The notes: a model not told the origin generated them from the sequence alone. A DNA stretch of 34,484 nt from CAYWLQ01 sp964458775 (GCA_964458775.1 CAYWLQ010000045.1:1-34484), one strand, 5' to 3'; shown: positions 14,546 through 24,064, numbered from the stretch's first letter. Translations and numbers: made by a program.

Positions 14546-17500
14546 ATGCAAGTACTATGTCCAGGTTGTAAACGAGCCTATAAAGTAGATGAAACTAAAT
14601 TGCCGAAATTAGGGCGCAAAATGCGCTGTCCTAAATGTTCTGAGGTGTTTGTTGTAACCGTTGAAGGAGTGCAGCCGGTATCGTCTCTCTCTTCATCAGT
14701 ATCGCCTTCTCCTGTTTCGATGTCGCCTTCTCCTGTTTCGATGTCGCCTTCTCCTGTTTCGGTATCACCACCCAAGAAAGAGCAATCTTCATTAAGATCT
14801 TCATCTCCAAAACCGGCAGAGGATGATTTTTCGGATATTAAAATACCATCTATTATGCCTGAGAGACCCGTTTTAAGAAAAAGCAAAGAATCAAATGCAC
14901 TTTCATCTCTGCCTCCGTTAACACAGTTGCCCTCATTGACACCGTCACCTTCGCTAACACCGCTTCCCTCTATTTCTGCTCCGCTTGAACTTGACACAGA
15001 AAGCTTATTTAGTGAGCAATCGTTACCGCCTGACAATCCTGTACCTATTTCAATAATAAAAGATGCAGTGGAGTTGGCCTCGATTGCACCGCCTTTATCG
15101 TCACTGGAAATTGATGACTCATTTTCCGACAACAAAAGCGATGAGTTTTCAATACCTCCTGCATTGCAGTTTCCGACATCAAACGACTTGTCCGCTTCAT
15201 TTGCAAAAATTCCGTCTCTCAATCCTATTCAGGAAACGTTCGATGTTGATAATGATGATAATTTAGACTTTGATCCGACTTTGGAAAAGTCGGGTTCTGT
15301 TTTAATGGATGATGACGCTGAATTTGATTTGGAAACGCAAGGGAACTTCTCCGACAGTGAAACTCCTTCTTTTAACCCTGAAGAATTTGGAAATATTGAT
15401 TTTTCAGAGAATATTCCGCTGCCTCCCAAAAAAGAAAAACCCAAAGCCTCACCTCCGCCTTTATCACAACAAAAACCTCCTCAACTTAAACAGTCGAAAA
15501 GCGCTGCTGTTTCAGTAATTCCATTGTCCTCAGAGGATGTAGTTTCTGAGTTGTCGCCTAATCAGTTTCAAACACCAAATTTACTGGATGACATACCCAG
15601 TCCGGCAGATCTCTTAAATTTGGGAGGAGCGCGCCCGTCTTTGAACCTGGAATCAAGCAGAGGTTCTTCTTTCGGAACTCCAGTGGAAACCGCATCATAT
15701 TCTCTACCGAATGCTTCAGTGCTGCCGGTTAGATCGGATAAACTTGAATATGGAGAAGTTGAACTTCCCTTGGTAGAACGAACAGGCAGTTTGGATCTGG
15801 ACGCGGAAGAATTTGATGCTTTTCCTGTAGAAAGTCGTGGGGTTCGGACAACACAGACAGATCTTGATCTTGTCGCAGAACCTATGGATATGAGAACCGA
15901 AGATCTTCCGGTTTCTGAAAGTGAGTTGGATCCAAATAATGCCGAAGAAAAGCGTAAGCGTGTATCATTTGAAGGACGAAGAAAATTTGAACGCCAAAGT
16001 CGCAGAACTAGAAATCTGCTATTGGTTCTGTTGGTAGTTTTGGTAGGCGCCGGAGCATCTTTGTATTTTACTCCATACGGTCCTTTTGGTGCCAATATTC
16101 TATTTCGATTAATCCCTAAGCCGGTGAATCTCGAAGCTATTTCCAAGGCAGAATCATCTGCTGCTAAAAAGATTATTCAGGATACATATGATATTTTTTC
16201 TGAAGTAATAAGAGAAACAGAAGAAGTTCATCTGGAATATACAACCAGTGACGATTTGAGTTTTTATATGGCATATCTCTGCTATATGTCCCAGATACGT
16301 TTCGGTACAGACAATACATTGGATGCAAAGGCATTAAAAGCTATCGGCGCATCGAACCTGTCTGAGTCGAAAGTTAAAAATGCAAAACTAGCCCAGGCAT
16401 CTCAATATTTGAGGTTTTCAAGACCTATTCCTTCAGATGCAGCCTATATTAAAGCTTTGGAAAGTACTGCGGACGGAAAGGTACTTCTTGTATACTCTCA
16501 TATTCAAAAACACGAGCTTCAAGATGCCTATAAAATAGCTAGTTTGCTTGACACCTCTGAAAAATCCCCTCGTTCCGGATATTTGCTTGCAACAGTGTAT
16601 ATGAAAATGAAAGATCAAAAATCAGCTGAAGAAGCAGAAAAATTGCTTTCTCGCGTTTTGGAAACTCAGAAAAAACACGTAGACGCAATTTTGCTTATGG
16701 CTGAAGCAATGCTCTCCCAAAAGAAGTATGATACCGTGAAAGTCATTGCATTGGTTAACGAAGCGTTATCCGCTTGTGAAGGTTCAAAAATCCCTTCCGC
16801 ATTTCGCAAGGCCCAGGGTCATGCCATATTGGCACAAATGTTTATCAAAGATCGAGAATATCAAAAAGCTGAAAAAGAAATTGAACAAGCCGAAAAGTGG
16901 AATCCGGAAAATGTTTCTATGTTAATCTCAAAAGGTTACTTGGCATTGGCGAGGAAAAACCTCTCTTCAGCAGCAGCCGCTTTTTCCAAAGCGTACGGTA
17001 ACGAACCAAAAAATATTTGGGCAGTTCTTGGGAAAATAGAAACAGATATTCTCAGCGGTGAACTTGCAGCTTCAAAAAGTGCATTATTAGAGATTCTTCC
17101 AAACAACAAAGACAATGCGAGAGCTCATTATTTAATGGGAGATGTTCTTGCCGCCTTGAAAGATACGGATGAAGCAGAAAAAGAACTGACTACTGCTGTT
17201 GAATTGGATGAAACTCTTCTTGAAGCATATGTAAGCTTGTCTTCTATCTATATGGCTTCAAAAAGAAATGATGAAGCAATGAGAATACTAGATCAGGCAT
17301 CTGTAAAAGTTCCTGGATCTCCTCTTATAAAAAAGACTCTAGCAACAGGTCACGCAGCAAGAGGAGATTGGGCTTCAGCTATTGTTGAATTGGACAATGC
17401 ACTAAAAATAGATCCGGAAGATATTGAAGCTCATTTTCAAATGGCGACCATGTATAGAAAGCTTAACAGTCTTGATGACGCGAAAAGGGCCATAGCAGAA

Positions 17501-18412
17501 GTTGAACGAAGAAATCCGTCCTATCCGGGGTTGGCTATGGAGCAAGGTCTTTTGATGGAGCAGACGGGAGATGTTGCCTCTGCATTATCCTCATATAAGA
17601 AGGCTTTAAGTATGTCTCCTGACAATCTTAGTCTTAAGCTTAGAGTCGGTGTTGCATCTTTTCTGGCAGGAGATAGAGAAAATGCTGAAAAATTATTAGC
17701 CGAAGTAATAGAGAAGCAACCGCTTTTACCGGAAGCCAATTTCTATTATGGAGAGACTTTTAGGGTTTCTAAACGCGCTGCTGAAGCCGTCGGATACTTG
17801 CAAAAAGCATGTGACCTGGCTAGGGATAATTCTTTGTATCAGTTGCGATACGGAACCGCACTGGAAGAGGTTCGTGATACCGAGCGAGCTGTCAGTGCTT
17901 TTCAAACAGCAATTAAATTGGATCCGAAAAATGCAGAAGCTTATGTCGGCATAGGGAGGATTAAGCTTAAAAGAGGTTCAGTAAGAGATGCGACAGAATA
18001 CTTGGAAAAGGGACTGTCTATTGACGATTCTCTTGGCCACGCTTATTTAGCGTTAGCACAAGCCTATGAGCAACTGTCAAATATGCCGGCTGCACTAAAG
18101 AATTATAGAAAGGCAGCTGAAAAAGATTCAAATAATGCAGAAGCGCATTATCGACTCGGATTGGCTGAACTTCAGGTCAACGGCAAGGCAGCTTCTTTGG
18201 ACGGATTTTCGAAATCAACAATTTTGGCAGACAAAATGGAACCGAAACCGGGTTGGTTTTTCGAAGCTCTGTATAGACGCGGTGTAGCAGAACGTGCACG
18301 AGGACTTGGATCTCAAGCGATTGCTTCATTCAAGCGTTTTATAGAGGAAGCACCTGAGAACCATATTGATCGTTCGGAAGTGCTAGGAAATCTTCGAGAC
18401 ATGGGACAATAG
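14546..18412 (+). CDS. MJ0042 zinc-ribbon / transmembrane / TPR-repeat protein
   Basis: The 1288-residue protein starts with an MJ0042-type zinc ribbon: Cys5, Cys8, Cys28 and Cys31 in LCPGCKRAY and MRCPKCSEVF. A long disordered Ser/Pro/Asp-rich region spans about 40-480, with three exact SPSPVSM-type repeats. One transmembrane helix lies at about 491-508 (NLLLVLLVVLVGAGASLYF) after a basic stretch. From ~640 to the end many TPR-type helical hairpins occur (VSMLISKGYLALARKNLSSA, EAHYRLGLAELQ). With basic residues before the helix, the zinc ribbon faces the cytoplasm and the TPR superhelix the periplasm (inference). This architecture is typical of deltaproteobacterial/myxobacterial genomes, where related proteins often have gliding-motility or scaffold annotations; the function here is unknown. 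AAGGA precedes the start. The methyltransferase-GT2 gene follows 68 bases later on the same strand. Confidence 0.85.
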   Translation: MQVLCPGCKRAYKVDETKLPKLGRKMRCPKCSEVFVVTVEGVQPVSSLSSSVSPSPVSMSPSPVSMSPSPVSVSPPKKEQSSLRSSSPKPAEDDFSDIKIPSIMPERPVLRKSKESNALSSLPPLTQLPSLTPSPSLTPLPSISAPLELDTESLFSEQSLPPDNPVPISIIKDAVELASIAPPLSSLEIDDSFSDNKSDEFSIPPALQFPTSNDLSASFAKIPSLNPIQETFDVDNDDNLDFDPTLEKSGSVLMDDDAEFDLETQGNFSDSETPSFNPEEFGNIDFSENIPLPPKKEKPKASPPPLSQQKPPQLKQSKSAAVSVIPLSSEDVVSELSPNQFQTPNLLDDIPSPADLLNLGGARPSLNLESSRGSSFGTPVETASYSLPNASVLPVRSDKLEYGEVELPLVERTGSLDLDAEEFDAFPVESRGVRTTQTDLDLVAEPMDMRTEDLPVSESELDPNNAEEKRKRVSFEGRRKFERQSRRTRNLLLVLLVVLVGAGASLYFTPYGPFGANILFRLIPKPVNLEAISKAESSAAKKIIQDTYDIFSEVIRETEEVHLEYTTSDDLSFYMAYLCYMSQIRFGTDNTLDAKALKAIGASNLSESKVKNAKLAQASQYLRFSRPIPSDAAYIKALESTADGKVLLVYSHIQKHELQDAYKIASLLDTSEKSPRSGYLLATVYMKMKDQKSAEEAEKLLSRVLETQKKHVDAILLMAEAMLSQKKYDTVKVIALVNEALSACEGSKIPSAFRKAQGHAILAQMFIKDREYQKAEKEIEQAEKWNPENVSMLISKGYLALARKNLSSAAAAFSKAYGNEPKNIWAVLGKIETDILSGELAASKSALLEILPNNKDNARAHYLMGDVLAALKDTDEAEKELTTAVELDETLLEAYVSLSSIYMASKRNDEAMRILDQASVKVPGSPLIKKTLATGHAARGDWASAIVELDNALKIDPEDIEAHFQMATMYRKLNSLDDAKRAIAEVERRNPSYPGLAMEQGLLMEQTGDVASALSSYKKALSMSPDNLSLKLRVGVASFLAGDRENAEKLLAEVIEKQPLLPEANFYYGETFRVSKRAAEAVGYLQKACDLARDNSLYQLRYGTALEEVRDTERAVSAFQTAIKLDPKNAEAYVGIGRIKLKRGSVRDATEYLEKGLSIDDSLGHAYLALAQAYEQLSNMPAALKNYRKAAEKDSNNAEAHYRLGLAELQVNGKAASLDGFSKSTILADKMEPKPGWFFEALYRRGVAERARGLGSQAIASFKRFIEEAPENHIDRSEVLGNLRDMGQ
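14702..14764 (+). repeat. Three tandem 21-bp repeats
   Basis: The unit tcgccttctcctgtttcgatg occurs twice exactly (14702-14722, 14723-14743) and a third time with a changed end (14744-14764). It encodes SPSPVSM in the disordered region of the zinc-ribbon/TPR protein. Near-perfect DNA identity implies recent slippage or unequal exchange. Confidence 0.9.
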
Positions 18413-18480
18413 AAAAATAGAAGATCTATTAAAGACCTTGCTTACAAAATGGTATTCGCAAAAAGAGGAAACAGAAAACA

Positions 18481-19935
18481 ATGAAAATTGCAGAGCGTGA
18501 TAAAAAGGCTACTGAAACCAGAAAGAAATTTTTTGAACAGGCAGCAAAAGACTATTTGAATCCGGGAATATTCAAACGTTATTACAACAAGCGTCTATAC
18601 AAACAGGTTAAATTCAATATTCCCAAAGGATGTTCAGTTCTTGAACTGGGATGCGGAACAGGCGATCTATTGGCTGATTTGTCTCCGTCTCGCGGTTTAG
18701 GCATTGATTTTTGTGAGCCTTTGCTTGAAGAAGCCAAAAAAAAATATCCTGATTTGGAATTTAAAAATGCAGATGCACATGATTTTAAAATAGATGAACA
18801 ATTTGACTATATCATTTTGTCCAATTTGGTCGGAGATCTGACAGATGTTCAGATGGTGCTGAGCAAATTAAAATCTGCTTGTCATGAACGTACGCGTATA
18901 ATCATTACTCACTACAACTATTTATGGGGCCCTTTTGTAAAACTAGCGGAAACATTAAGAATAAAACCAAGGCAACGTGAGCAAAACTGGCTTGAGATAG
19001 ATGACCTTACCAATCTATTGGAGCTTGTGGGAATTGATACAGTTAAAAACGGCCGTGATGTAATTATTCCTTTGCCGATTCCTATAATGTCAGACATTGT
19101 AAATGACTATTTGGGATCACTGCCGTTTATAAATCGTTTTGATTTAAACAGCTTGGTAGTCGGGCGCGTTCCTTCTTTGGATAGTAAGAAGGATTATAAA
19201 GTGTCCGTTATCGTGGCCTGCAAAGATGAAAAAGGCAATATAGAAGAACTGTTTAGAACCGTACCCAAAATGGGATTGGGAACAGAGCTTATTTTTGTGG
19301 ATGGGCATTCTGTTGACGGCACTGTAGAAGAAATTGAACGATGCATTGAAAAGCTTAGCGAATTAAATCCCAATCTCGACAGTGCATCTTGGTATATGCA
19401 ACCCGGCAAGGGTAAAGGAGATGCAGTTCGTTTAGGATTTTCAAAAGCACAAGGTGAAGTTTTAATGATTCTTGATGCGGACATTACCGTTCGCCCAGAG
19501 GATTTACCCAAATTTTACAATGCTCTTGTTGAGAGCAAAGGAGAATTCATCAACGGTTCGCGTTTGGTTTATCCCATGGAAGACCAAGCTATGCGTTTTC
19601 TAAACATGCTGGCTAACCATCTTTTCGGATGGACATTTTCTTATCTTCTTGATCAGAGATTGACTGACACTTTATGCGGTACAAAGGTATTGTTTAAAAA
19701 AGACTACGAAGCAATAGAGCGAGGAAGAGAGTTTTTCGGCGATTTTGATCCCTTCGGAGACTTTGACCTTCTTTTTGGAGCAGCCAAGTTGAATCTAAAA
19801 ATCAAAGAAGTTCCAATCCGTTATCGTAACCGGGAATACGGAGACATTAAAATCGCTCGCTTCCGTCACGGTCTGTTATTAGCCAAAATGTCCCTCTTGG
19901 CATTCAAAAGATTTAAACTTCATCGCGGTGCATAG
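18481..19935 (+). CDS. Methyltransferase-glycosyltransferase (GT2) fusion
   Basis: Residues ~1-235 are a class I SAM-dependent methyltransferase: VLELGCGTGDLLADL (motif I, about 53-67), GIDFCEPLLEEAKKKYP, and DYIILSNLVGDL. From residue 241 a GT-A family 2 glycosyltransferase begins (VSVIVACKDEKGNIEELFR), with FVDGHSVDGT, GKGKGDAVRLGF and the metal-binding DAD at 332-334, and later DTLCGTKVLF and the YRNREYG-type end of polyprenyl-phosphate transferases. No transmembrane helix is evident in the C-terminus. Both active sites look intact. A likely role is adding and methylating a sugar on a lipid carrier or surface glycan (inference). GAGGAAA lies upstream of the ATG. Confidence 0.88.
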   Translation: MKIAERDKKATETRKKFFEQAAKDYLNPGIFKRYYNKRLYKQVKFNIPKGCSVLELGCGTGDLLADLSPSRGLGIDFCEPLLEEAKKKYPDLEFKNADAHDFKIDEQFDYIILSNLVGDLTDVQMVLSKLKSACHERTRIIITHYNYLWGPFVKLAETLRIKPRQREQNWLEIDDLTNLLELVGIDTVKNGRDVIIPLPIPIMSDIVNDYLGSLPFINRFDLNSLVVGRVPSLDSKKDYKVSVIVACKDEKGNIEELFRTVPKMGLGTELIFVDGHSVDGTVEEIERCIEKLSELNPNLDSASWYMQPGKGKGDAVRLGFSKAQGEVLMILDADITVRPEDLPKFYNALVESKGEFINGSRLVYPMEDQAMRFLNMLANHLFGWTFSYLLDQRLTDTLCGTKVLFKKDYEAIERGREFFGDFDPFGDFDLLFGAAKLNLKIKEVPIRYRNREYGDIKIARFRHGLLLAKMSLLAFKRFKLHRGA

Positions 19936-20173
19936 TTTTTATACCGCTGATTGTTCATAGAAGTTCAGCCGAATACAAATCACGCGCTTTTTTTCTAATT
20001 AACAGTTGATTTGCTTGCATCGTAAGAAAAAATATGTTTAGCGAATTTTAGGTAGATTTTTTATGAAACATTATTCGACAAATATTTTTATGATTTTTCC
20101 TAATATAGCCTTCGTCGTTTGGCAGTTTAGGAGGCGGAAGGGAATGTAGTTTTATTACTTGTCGATTTACAAA
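19936..20173 (+). other. Intergenic region; possible 28-codon ORF
   Basis: No firm gene is seen. An ATG at 20063 opens 28 codons ending in TAG at 20149, with a hydrophobic middle (NIFMIFPNIAFVVWQF) and basic end, preceded by a weak AGGTAG. It sits about 25 bases before a strong terminator, so a small membrane peptide or short RNA is possible. The evidence is thin; the terminator may simply close the upstream operon. Confidence 0.2.
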
Positions 20174-20207
20174 CCCCGCCGCCGAAAAAAAGGCTGCGGG
20201 GTTTTTT
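20174..20207 (+). terminator. Strong intrinsic terminator before the MATE gene
   Basis: CCCCGC (20174-20179) pairs with GCGGGG (20196-20201). An inner GCC/GGC extends the stem around an A-rich loop, and T6 follows at once. It ends transcription arriving from the zinc-ribbon/TPR and methyltransferase-GT2 genes, or from a short RNA between. Confidence 0.85.
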
Positions 20208-20240
20208 GTTTTTAGGGTTTTTTTAAGAAAAGAATTGATC

Positions 20241-21647
20241 ATGTTTTGCAGAAAAAAATGGAAAGAAATAATATCGATAGCAGCTCCAGTGGTAATTTCA
20301 AAACTATCGTTTACGGTTATGGGAGTTACTGACACCGCAATGGTAGGACGCCTTGGCACTTCAGAACAGGCGGCTGTGGGTATTGCTACTACTTTTATGT
20401 TCACGATTTATGTATTCGGTTTGGGTGTGATAGGTGCAGTTAATACTTTAGTAGCTCAATATGACGGAGCCGGACGTCACCATCTGTTGGATCGCGTGCT
20501 GTCCGAGGGATTTCGTATGGCGGCTGTTTTGGGTATTCTTACATGGTTGCTGCTCTTTTTCTCAGAACCGTTGTTTTACGCGGTCGGTTTGAGTGAGCGT
20601 GTCAGCGGATTTGGGTACGGATATCTTTTGTTTCGAATAATCGGAATCTTTGCCGTATTCGGTTACTGGACGATGAATGCCTTTATGGAAGGGCTTGGAA
20701 ACACCAAAACCCCCATGTGGATTAGTATTATCGGCAATGCAGCTAACATTGTGCTCAATTACATTTTTATTTTCGGCTTCGGACCCATACCGACAATGGG
20801 GGTTGAAGGAGCAGGATTAGCCACTGCTTTGTGTGACATAATTATGTTCATTTGCTTTGCTGTTGTGATTTATAGAAAGCACGGACATTACTATAATCGT
20901 TATAATATTAGGTTTATCGATAAAAATAACGACAATGCAGTGTTTTGGAAAATGACATTGCTCGGCGCGCCGATGGGTTTTCAGTATTTTATGGAAGTAG
21001 GTGCGTATCTCTTGTTTTCGGTTTTTATCGGTTGGATTTCTGATGTTGCATTGGCGGCCAATCAGATAGCATTGCGTGTAATGAGCATAAGTTTTATGAC
21101 TGCCTTTGGAATAGGTACTGCTGCTACTACTTTGGTAGGCAGGTATCAGGGAGAAGGAAACAGCAAGGAAGCACATGCTGCAGGACAAAGGGCAGTGGTT
21201 TTAATGGTTACGTATTCTGTTATATGCGGAATATTATTCATGTTGTTTCCTAAGGTTTTGGCGACCTTTTTCACTGACAACAGCCAAGTAATTGAGGTGA
21301 CAGTCGGCCTCTTATATGTTGCTGCAATATTTCAGGTTTTCGACGGTCTCAATATGGTCGGATATTCAGCTCTTAAAGGAGCAGGAGATACAAAAACGCC
21401 GTTGTATTTTTCTGTTTCAATTCATTGGCTTATCGGTGTTCCGTTGGTATATTTGTTGTCAGTTCATACAGACCTTGGAGTGTTGGGAGCTTGGCTGGGA
21501 ATGCTTTCGGCTATGTTAATTCAGGGTTCTTTTATGTACCTCAGATTCTATATGGGAGGTTGGAAAAAAATTAAATTAACAGAGCCGCTTACGATTCTTA
21601 TCAAAGCTGAAACCGGTAGTCCTACATGCTCTGATACAATAGCTTAG
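20241..21647 (+). CDS. MATE family multidrug/toxin efflux transporter
   Basis: The product has about twelve hydrophobic segments and the MATE family hallmarks: an N-terminal KEIISIAAPVVISKL and GVTDTAMVGRLGTSEQAAV, with the internal half-repeat WISDVALAANQIALRVMSIS and GIGTAATTLVGRYQGEGN, and the late DGLNMVGYSALKGAGDTKTP. At ~468 residues it has the usual size. Such pumps export cationic drugs or metabolites using a Na+ or H+ gradient across the inner membrane. The start is ATG 20241; an in-frame TTG at 20235 is possible, and neither has a strong ribosome site. The strong terminator 34 bases before the start implies that its promoter is weak or lies within that short gap. Confidence 0.93.
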   Translation: MFCRKKWKEIISIAAPVVISKLSFTVMGVTDTAMVGRLGTSEQAAVGIATTFMFTIYVFGLGVIGAVNTLVAQYDGAGRHHLLDRVLSEGFRMAAVLGILTWLLLFFSEPLFYAVGLSERVSGFGYGYLLFRIIGIFAVFGYWTMNAFMEGLGNTKTPMWISIIGNAANIVLNYIFIFGFGPIPTMGVEGAGLATALCDIIMFICFAVVIYRKHGHYYNRYNIRFIDKNNDNAVFWKMTLLGAPMGFQYFMEVGAYLLFSVFIGWISDVALAANQIALRVMSISFMTAFGIGTAATTLVGRYQGEGNSKEAHAAGQRAVVLMVTYSVICGILFMLFPKVLATFFTDNSQVIEVTVGLLYVAAIFQVFDGLNMVGYSALKGAGDTKTPLYFSVSIHWLIGVPLVYLLSVHTDLGVLGAWLGMLSAMLIQGSFMYLRFYMGGWKKIKLTEPLTILIKAETGSPTCSDTIA

Positions 21648-21706
21648 CAATCAATGTTATAAAATCAGGAACTTTTCTTGTGCGGACAGCTCATGTTTAA
21701 GAGGGC

Positions 21707-21734
21707 TTGACACAAAATATCATTAGTGTAGAAA
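21707..21734 (+). promoter_or_regulatory. Promoter of tRNA-Leu
   Basis: TTGACA (21707-21712) and TAGAAA (21729-21734) are separated by 16 bases. A G+C-rich segment (CCCGCGC) sits just before the tRNA. A GC-rich discriminator is typical of growth-rate/ppGpp-controlled stable RNA promoters. Confidence 0.7.
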
Positions 21735-21747
21735 AGATTGCCCGCGC

Positions 21748-21831
21748 GCGAAAGTGGCGGAATTGGTAGACGCGCAGGCTTCAGGTGCCTGTGCCCGTTA
21801 GGGTGTGAGGGTTCGAGTCCCTCCTTTCGCA
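21748..21831 (+). tRNA. tRNA-Leu (anticodon CAG)
   Basis: The cloverleaf was read by eye. Acceptor GCGAAAG pairs with CTTTCGC. The anticodon stem CAGGC/GCCTG encloses loop TTCAGGT, giving anticodon CAG. A long variable arm (CCCGTTAGGG) marks a class II tRNA, as for leucine, and the T arm GAGGG-TTCGAGT-CCCTC is standard. The discriminator is A and the 3' CCA is not encoded. Confidence 0.96.
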
Positions 21832-21835
21832 ACCG

Positions 21836-21863
21836 AAAAAGGCTGTATATACAGCCTTTTTTT
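21836..21863 (+). terminator. Terminator of tRNA-Leu
   Basis: The palindrome GGCTGTATATACAGCC (21841-21856) is flanked by A5 before and T7 after. It lies directly downstream of the tRNA. Confidence 0.9.
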
Positions 21864-21905
21864 ATTTGGAGAACCGGTAATAATTAGTAGTGAGGAATAA
21901 AGTAG

Positions 21906-23933
21906 ATGACCGTGTTCAATAGTATTGGGGTGCTAGGTGCCGGCACCATGGGAGTAAGCATTGCAGCTCGAATTGCTGCTGAGGGTCGTAGTGTTGTTTT
22001 GGTTGATACCAAGCCCGAATTCATCGATAGAGCATTGGTTGAGATTCGCCGCATGCTTGATTCAGATGAGATGAGATCAAAAAGAAGCTATCCGGAAAGT
22101 ACCGATGAAATTCTTAGTCGTATTGTCGGTACTTGTGATGCTACACCCTTAAGAGAACTGCAGTTTGTGGCAGAATGTATTAATGAAGACATAGATGCTA
22201 AGCACGCAGCTTTAAAGTATTTGGGCGAACTATGCCGAGATACTTGTGTGTTTGGGACAAGCGTTACCTCTGTTACTGTTTCGGAATTGTCCCACGACCT
22301 TCCCTGCGCTGACCGCATCGTGGGTTTTCATTTGTTTTCTCATGCGAATCGATTGCCTTTTGTTGAGCTTGCAGCTTCAGAGAAAACTTCTCGTCGAGCG
22401 CTTATTGCAGCAAAAAGAATTGCAGAAGTAATGGGTGCTGTGGCGGCTGAGTGTCACGACCAAGCCGGATATATGGTCAAGCGAATGCGCTCAGCTTTGT
22501 TTGCAGAGTCAGTTAGGGTTTTAAATGAGGGAAAGGCAAATATCTCCACAATAGATGCTGCAATCAGCAAAGCATTTGGAATAACCGGACCGTTTGCCGA
22601 AATGAATGATGTCGGAATCCAAACGGCTGAGTTTGCAGCAAAAGGCTTGAGCGGCAATCTTCCTGATCTCTATATTCCGCCGGAGCGTCTAAGAGCTCAG
22701 TCCTTGTCCGGAGAAAAGTGGAATATTTTAGGAGATATAGATTCCGAAAAACAATCATCTTTAGAAGACAGATTTATCGGTTTAATGCTGTCGGTTTCAA
22801 CCGCTTTGCTTGATGAGGAATGTGCGACAGCAGAGGATATAAATTGGGCAACTAAATTTGGGTTGGGATTTTCAGAGGGAATCTTTGATATTTTCAATCG
22901 CCTTGGATTTGACAGGGCAAAACAACTAGTTCAAGAGTTTGCAAGCAGCAGAAATACCGCTGTTCCTGAGTCTCTCAATTCTTTTTCAAGCAAAACCGGA
23001 TTTTGGCCGTTATCTTATGTAAAAACTGAAATCGAAGAAGATACAGCCTGGGTTACTGTATGTCGTCCTGATACAAAAAACGCATTGGACGAAACACTAA
23101 CTGCTCAGTTTGATACTGTTGTAAAGCGGTTGGAAAAAAACGAGCAAATACGAACAGTTGTTTTTTCAGGTATGGGTGAGACACTTCTTTCCGGTCCGCC
23201 GAAACAATTTTTTTTGGACAAACTGGCAAAGAACGATGTTGCCGGAATAATTGCGCTTTTAAATAAAATACATGTTCTCTTTTCAAGAGTTGCTGATTCA
23301 AAAAAACTTACCATCGCCAGACCGAGAGGCTTAACGTCTGAAGCCGGTTATGAATTTGCGCTTTCATGTAAATATTTAATTGCATATCCTCGTTCGACTT
23401 TTGTTTTTTTGGAAACAGGAATAGGAATACATCCGGCTATGGGCGCTACCCAAAGACTTCCTCGAAAAGTCGGCAAATCCATTGGTAAGTATCTTATTAT
23501 GACCGGTGATATGCTTGTCGCTGAAGCTGCTGAGCGTTTAGGTGTTGCTGATGCAATACTGGATGATGATGATGCGCTTGCTGTATTGACTAAAAATTTG
23601 CAAGCAGGAGAAAGTTTATCAGATGACGAAATTGGGCCTTCCGAGGAAGAGCTTCAAATAATAGCATTGTTTAACGGAAACCAATGCGCTGCTACGCTAA
23701 AAAGAGAGTTTTCAGCCGACAACTCAACCGCTCAAAAAGTCGGCAACGCGTTGGCTTCTAAAGCACCTTGTGCATTGTCGTTGGTAAACAAGCTTATTGA
23801 TGACGGATTGGGTATGGAGCTTTCAAAAGCACTGAAAGTTGAATTGGCTGCCTTTGGATTAGTTCTCGGTACCAAAGATGCTGTTACAGGGTTGTCCTCA
23901 GACGGAAATACTGTAACTTTTATCGGTGAATAG
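21906..23933 (+). CDS. 3-hydroxyacyl-CoA dehydrogenase / crotonase fusion
   Basis: The N-terminal half is a 3-hydroxyacyl-CoA dehydrogenase: GAGTMG (11-16) for NAD, and the catalytic pair His142-Glu154 in FHLFSHANRLPFVEL with the family's 12-residue spacing. DQAGYMVKRM and GPFAEMNDVG follow. The second half (about 370-560) is an enoyl-CoA hydratase-type crotonase domain. The two catalytic Glu are kept at 483 and 503 with the usual 20-residue spacing (AGYEFALSC and FLETGIGIHP), but the normal AGAD and GGGC oxyanion motifs are altered (SGPP, EAGY). Together these would hydrate an enoyl-CoA and oxidise the product. The order dehydrogenase-then-hydratase is the reverse of FadB/FadJ and like that described for archaeal fusions. 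No thiolase or acyl-CoA dehydrogenase is nearby. A GAGGA ribosome site precedes the ATG. Confidence 0.87.
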   Translation: MTVFNSIGVLGAGTMGVSIAARIAAEGRSVVLVDTKPEFIDRALVEIRRMLDSDEMRSKRSYPESTDEILSRIVGTCDATPLRELQFVAECINEDIDAKHAALKYLGELCRDTCVFGTSVTSVTVSELSHDLPCADRIVGFHLFSHANRLPFVELAASEKTSRRALIAAKRIAEVMGAVAAECHDQAGYMVKRMRSALFAESVRVLNEGKANISTIDAAISKAFGITGPFAEMNDVGIQTAEFAAKGLSGNLPDLYIPPERLRAQSLSGEKWNILGDIDSEKQSSLEDRFIGLMLSVSTALLDEECATAEDINWATKFGLGFSEGIFDIFNRLGFDRAKQLVQEFASSRNTAVPESLNSFSSKTGFWPLSYVKTEIEEDTAWVTVCRPDTKNALDETLTAQFDTVVKRLEKNEQIRTVVFSGMGETLLSGPPKQFFLDKLAKNDVAGIIALLNKIHVLFSRVADSKKLTIARPRGLTSEAGYEFALSCKYLIAYPRSTFVFLETGIGIHPAMGATQRLPRKVGKSIGKYLIMTGDMLVAEAAERLGVADAILDDDDALAVLTKNLQAGESLSDDEIGPSEEELQIIALFNGNQCAATLKREFSADNSTAQKVGNALASKAPCALSLVNKLIDDGLGMELSKALKVELAAFGLVLGTKDAVTGLSSDGNTVTFIGE

Positions 23934-24064
23934 GTCTTAAAATCGTTCTTTCCATATAGTTTTTCTTTTTTTGTTCCGTCACAAAAAAATGTATATTGCA
24001 ATTATTGTGCAACTAAACGGTTGACCAGTAATTTCAAGATGTTATCCTCTAGCGTTCGATTTGA

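Noticed and set aside
14578..15222. 214-codon minus-strand frame inside the zinc-ribbon/TPR gene
   Set aside because: It is a shadow of the Ser/Pro/Asp-rich region. Its Gly/Glu/Asp/Ser repeats mirror the coding repeats of the real gene.
20048..20404. Minus-strand frame containing NDEGY, reminiscent of a tmRNA tag
   Set aside because: No tRNA-like ends or stop after a tag were found. The similarity is four residues and is best explained by chance.
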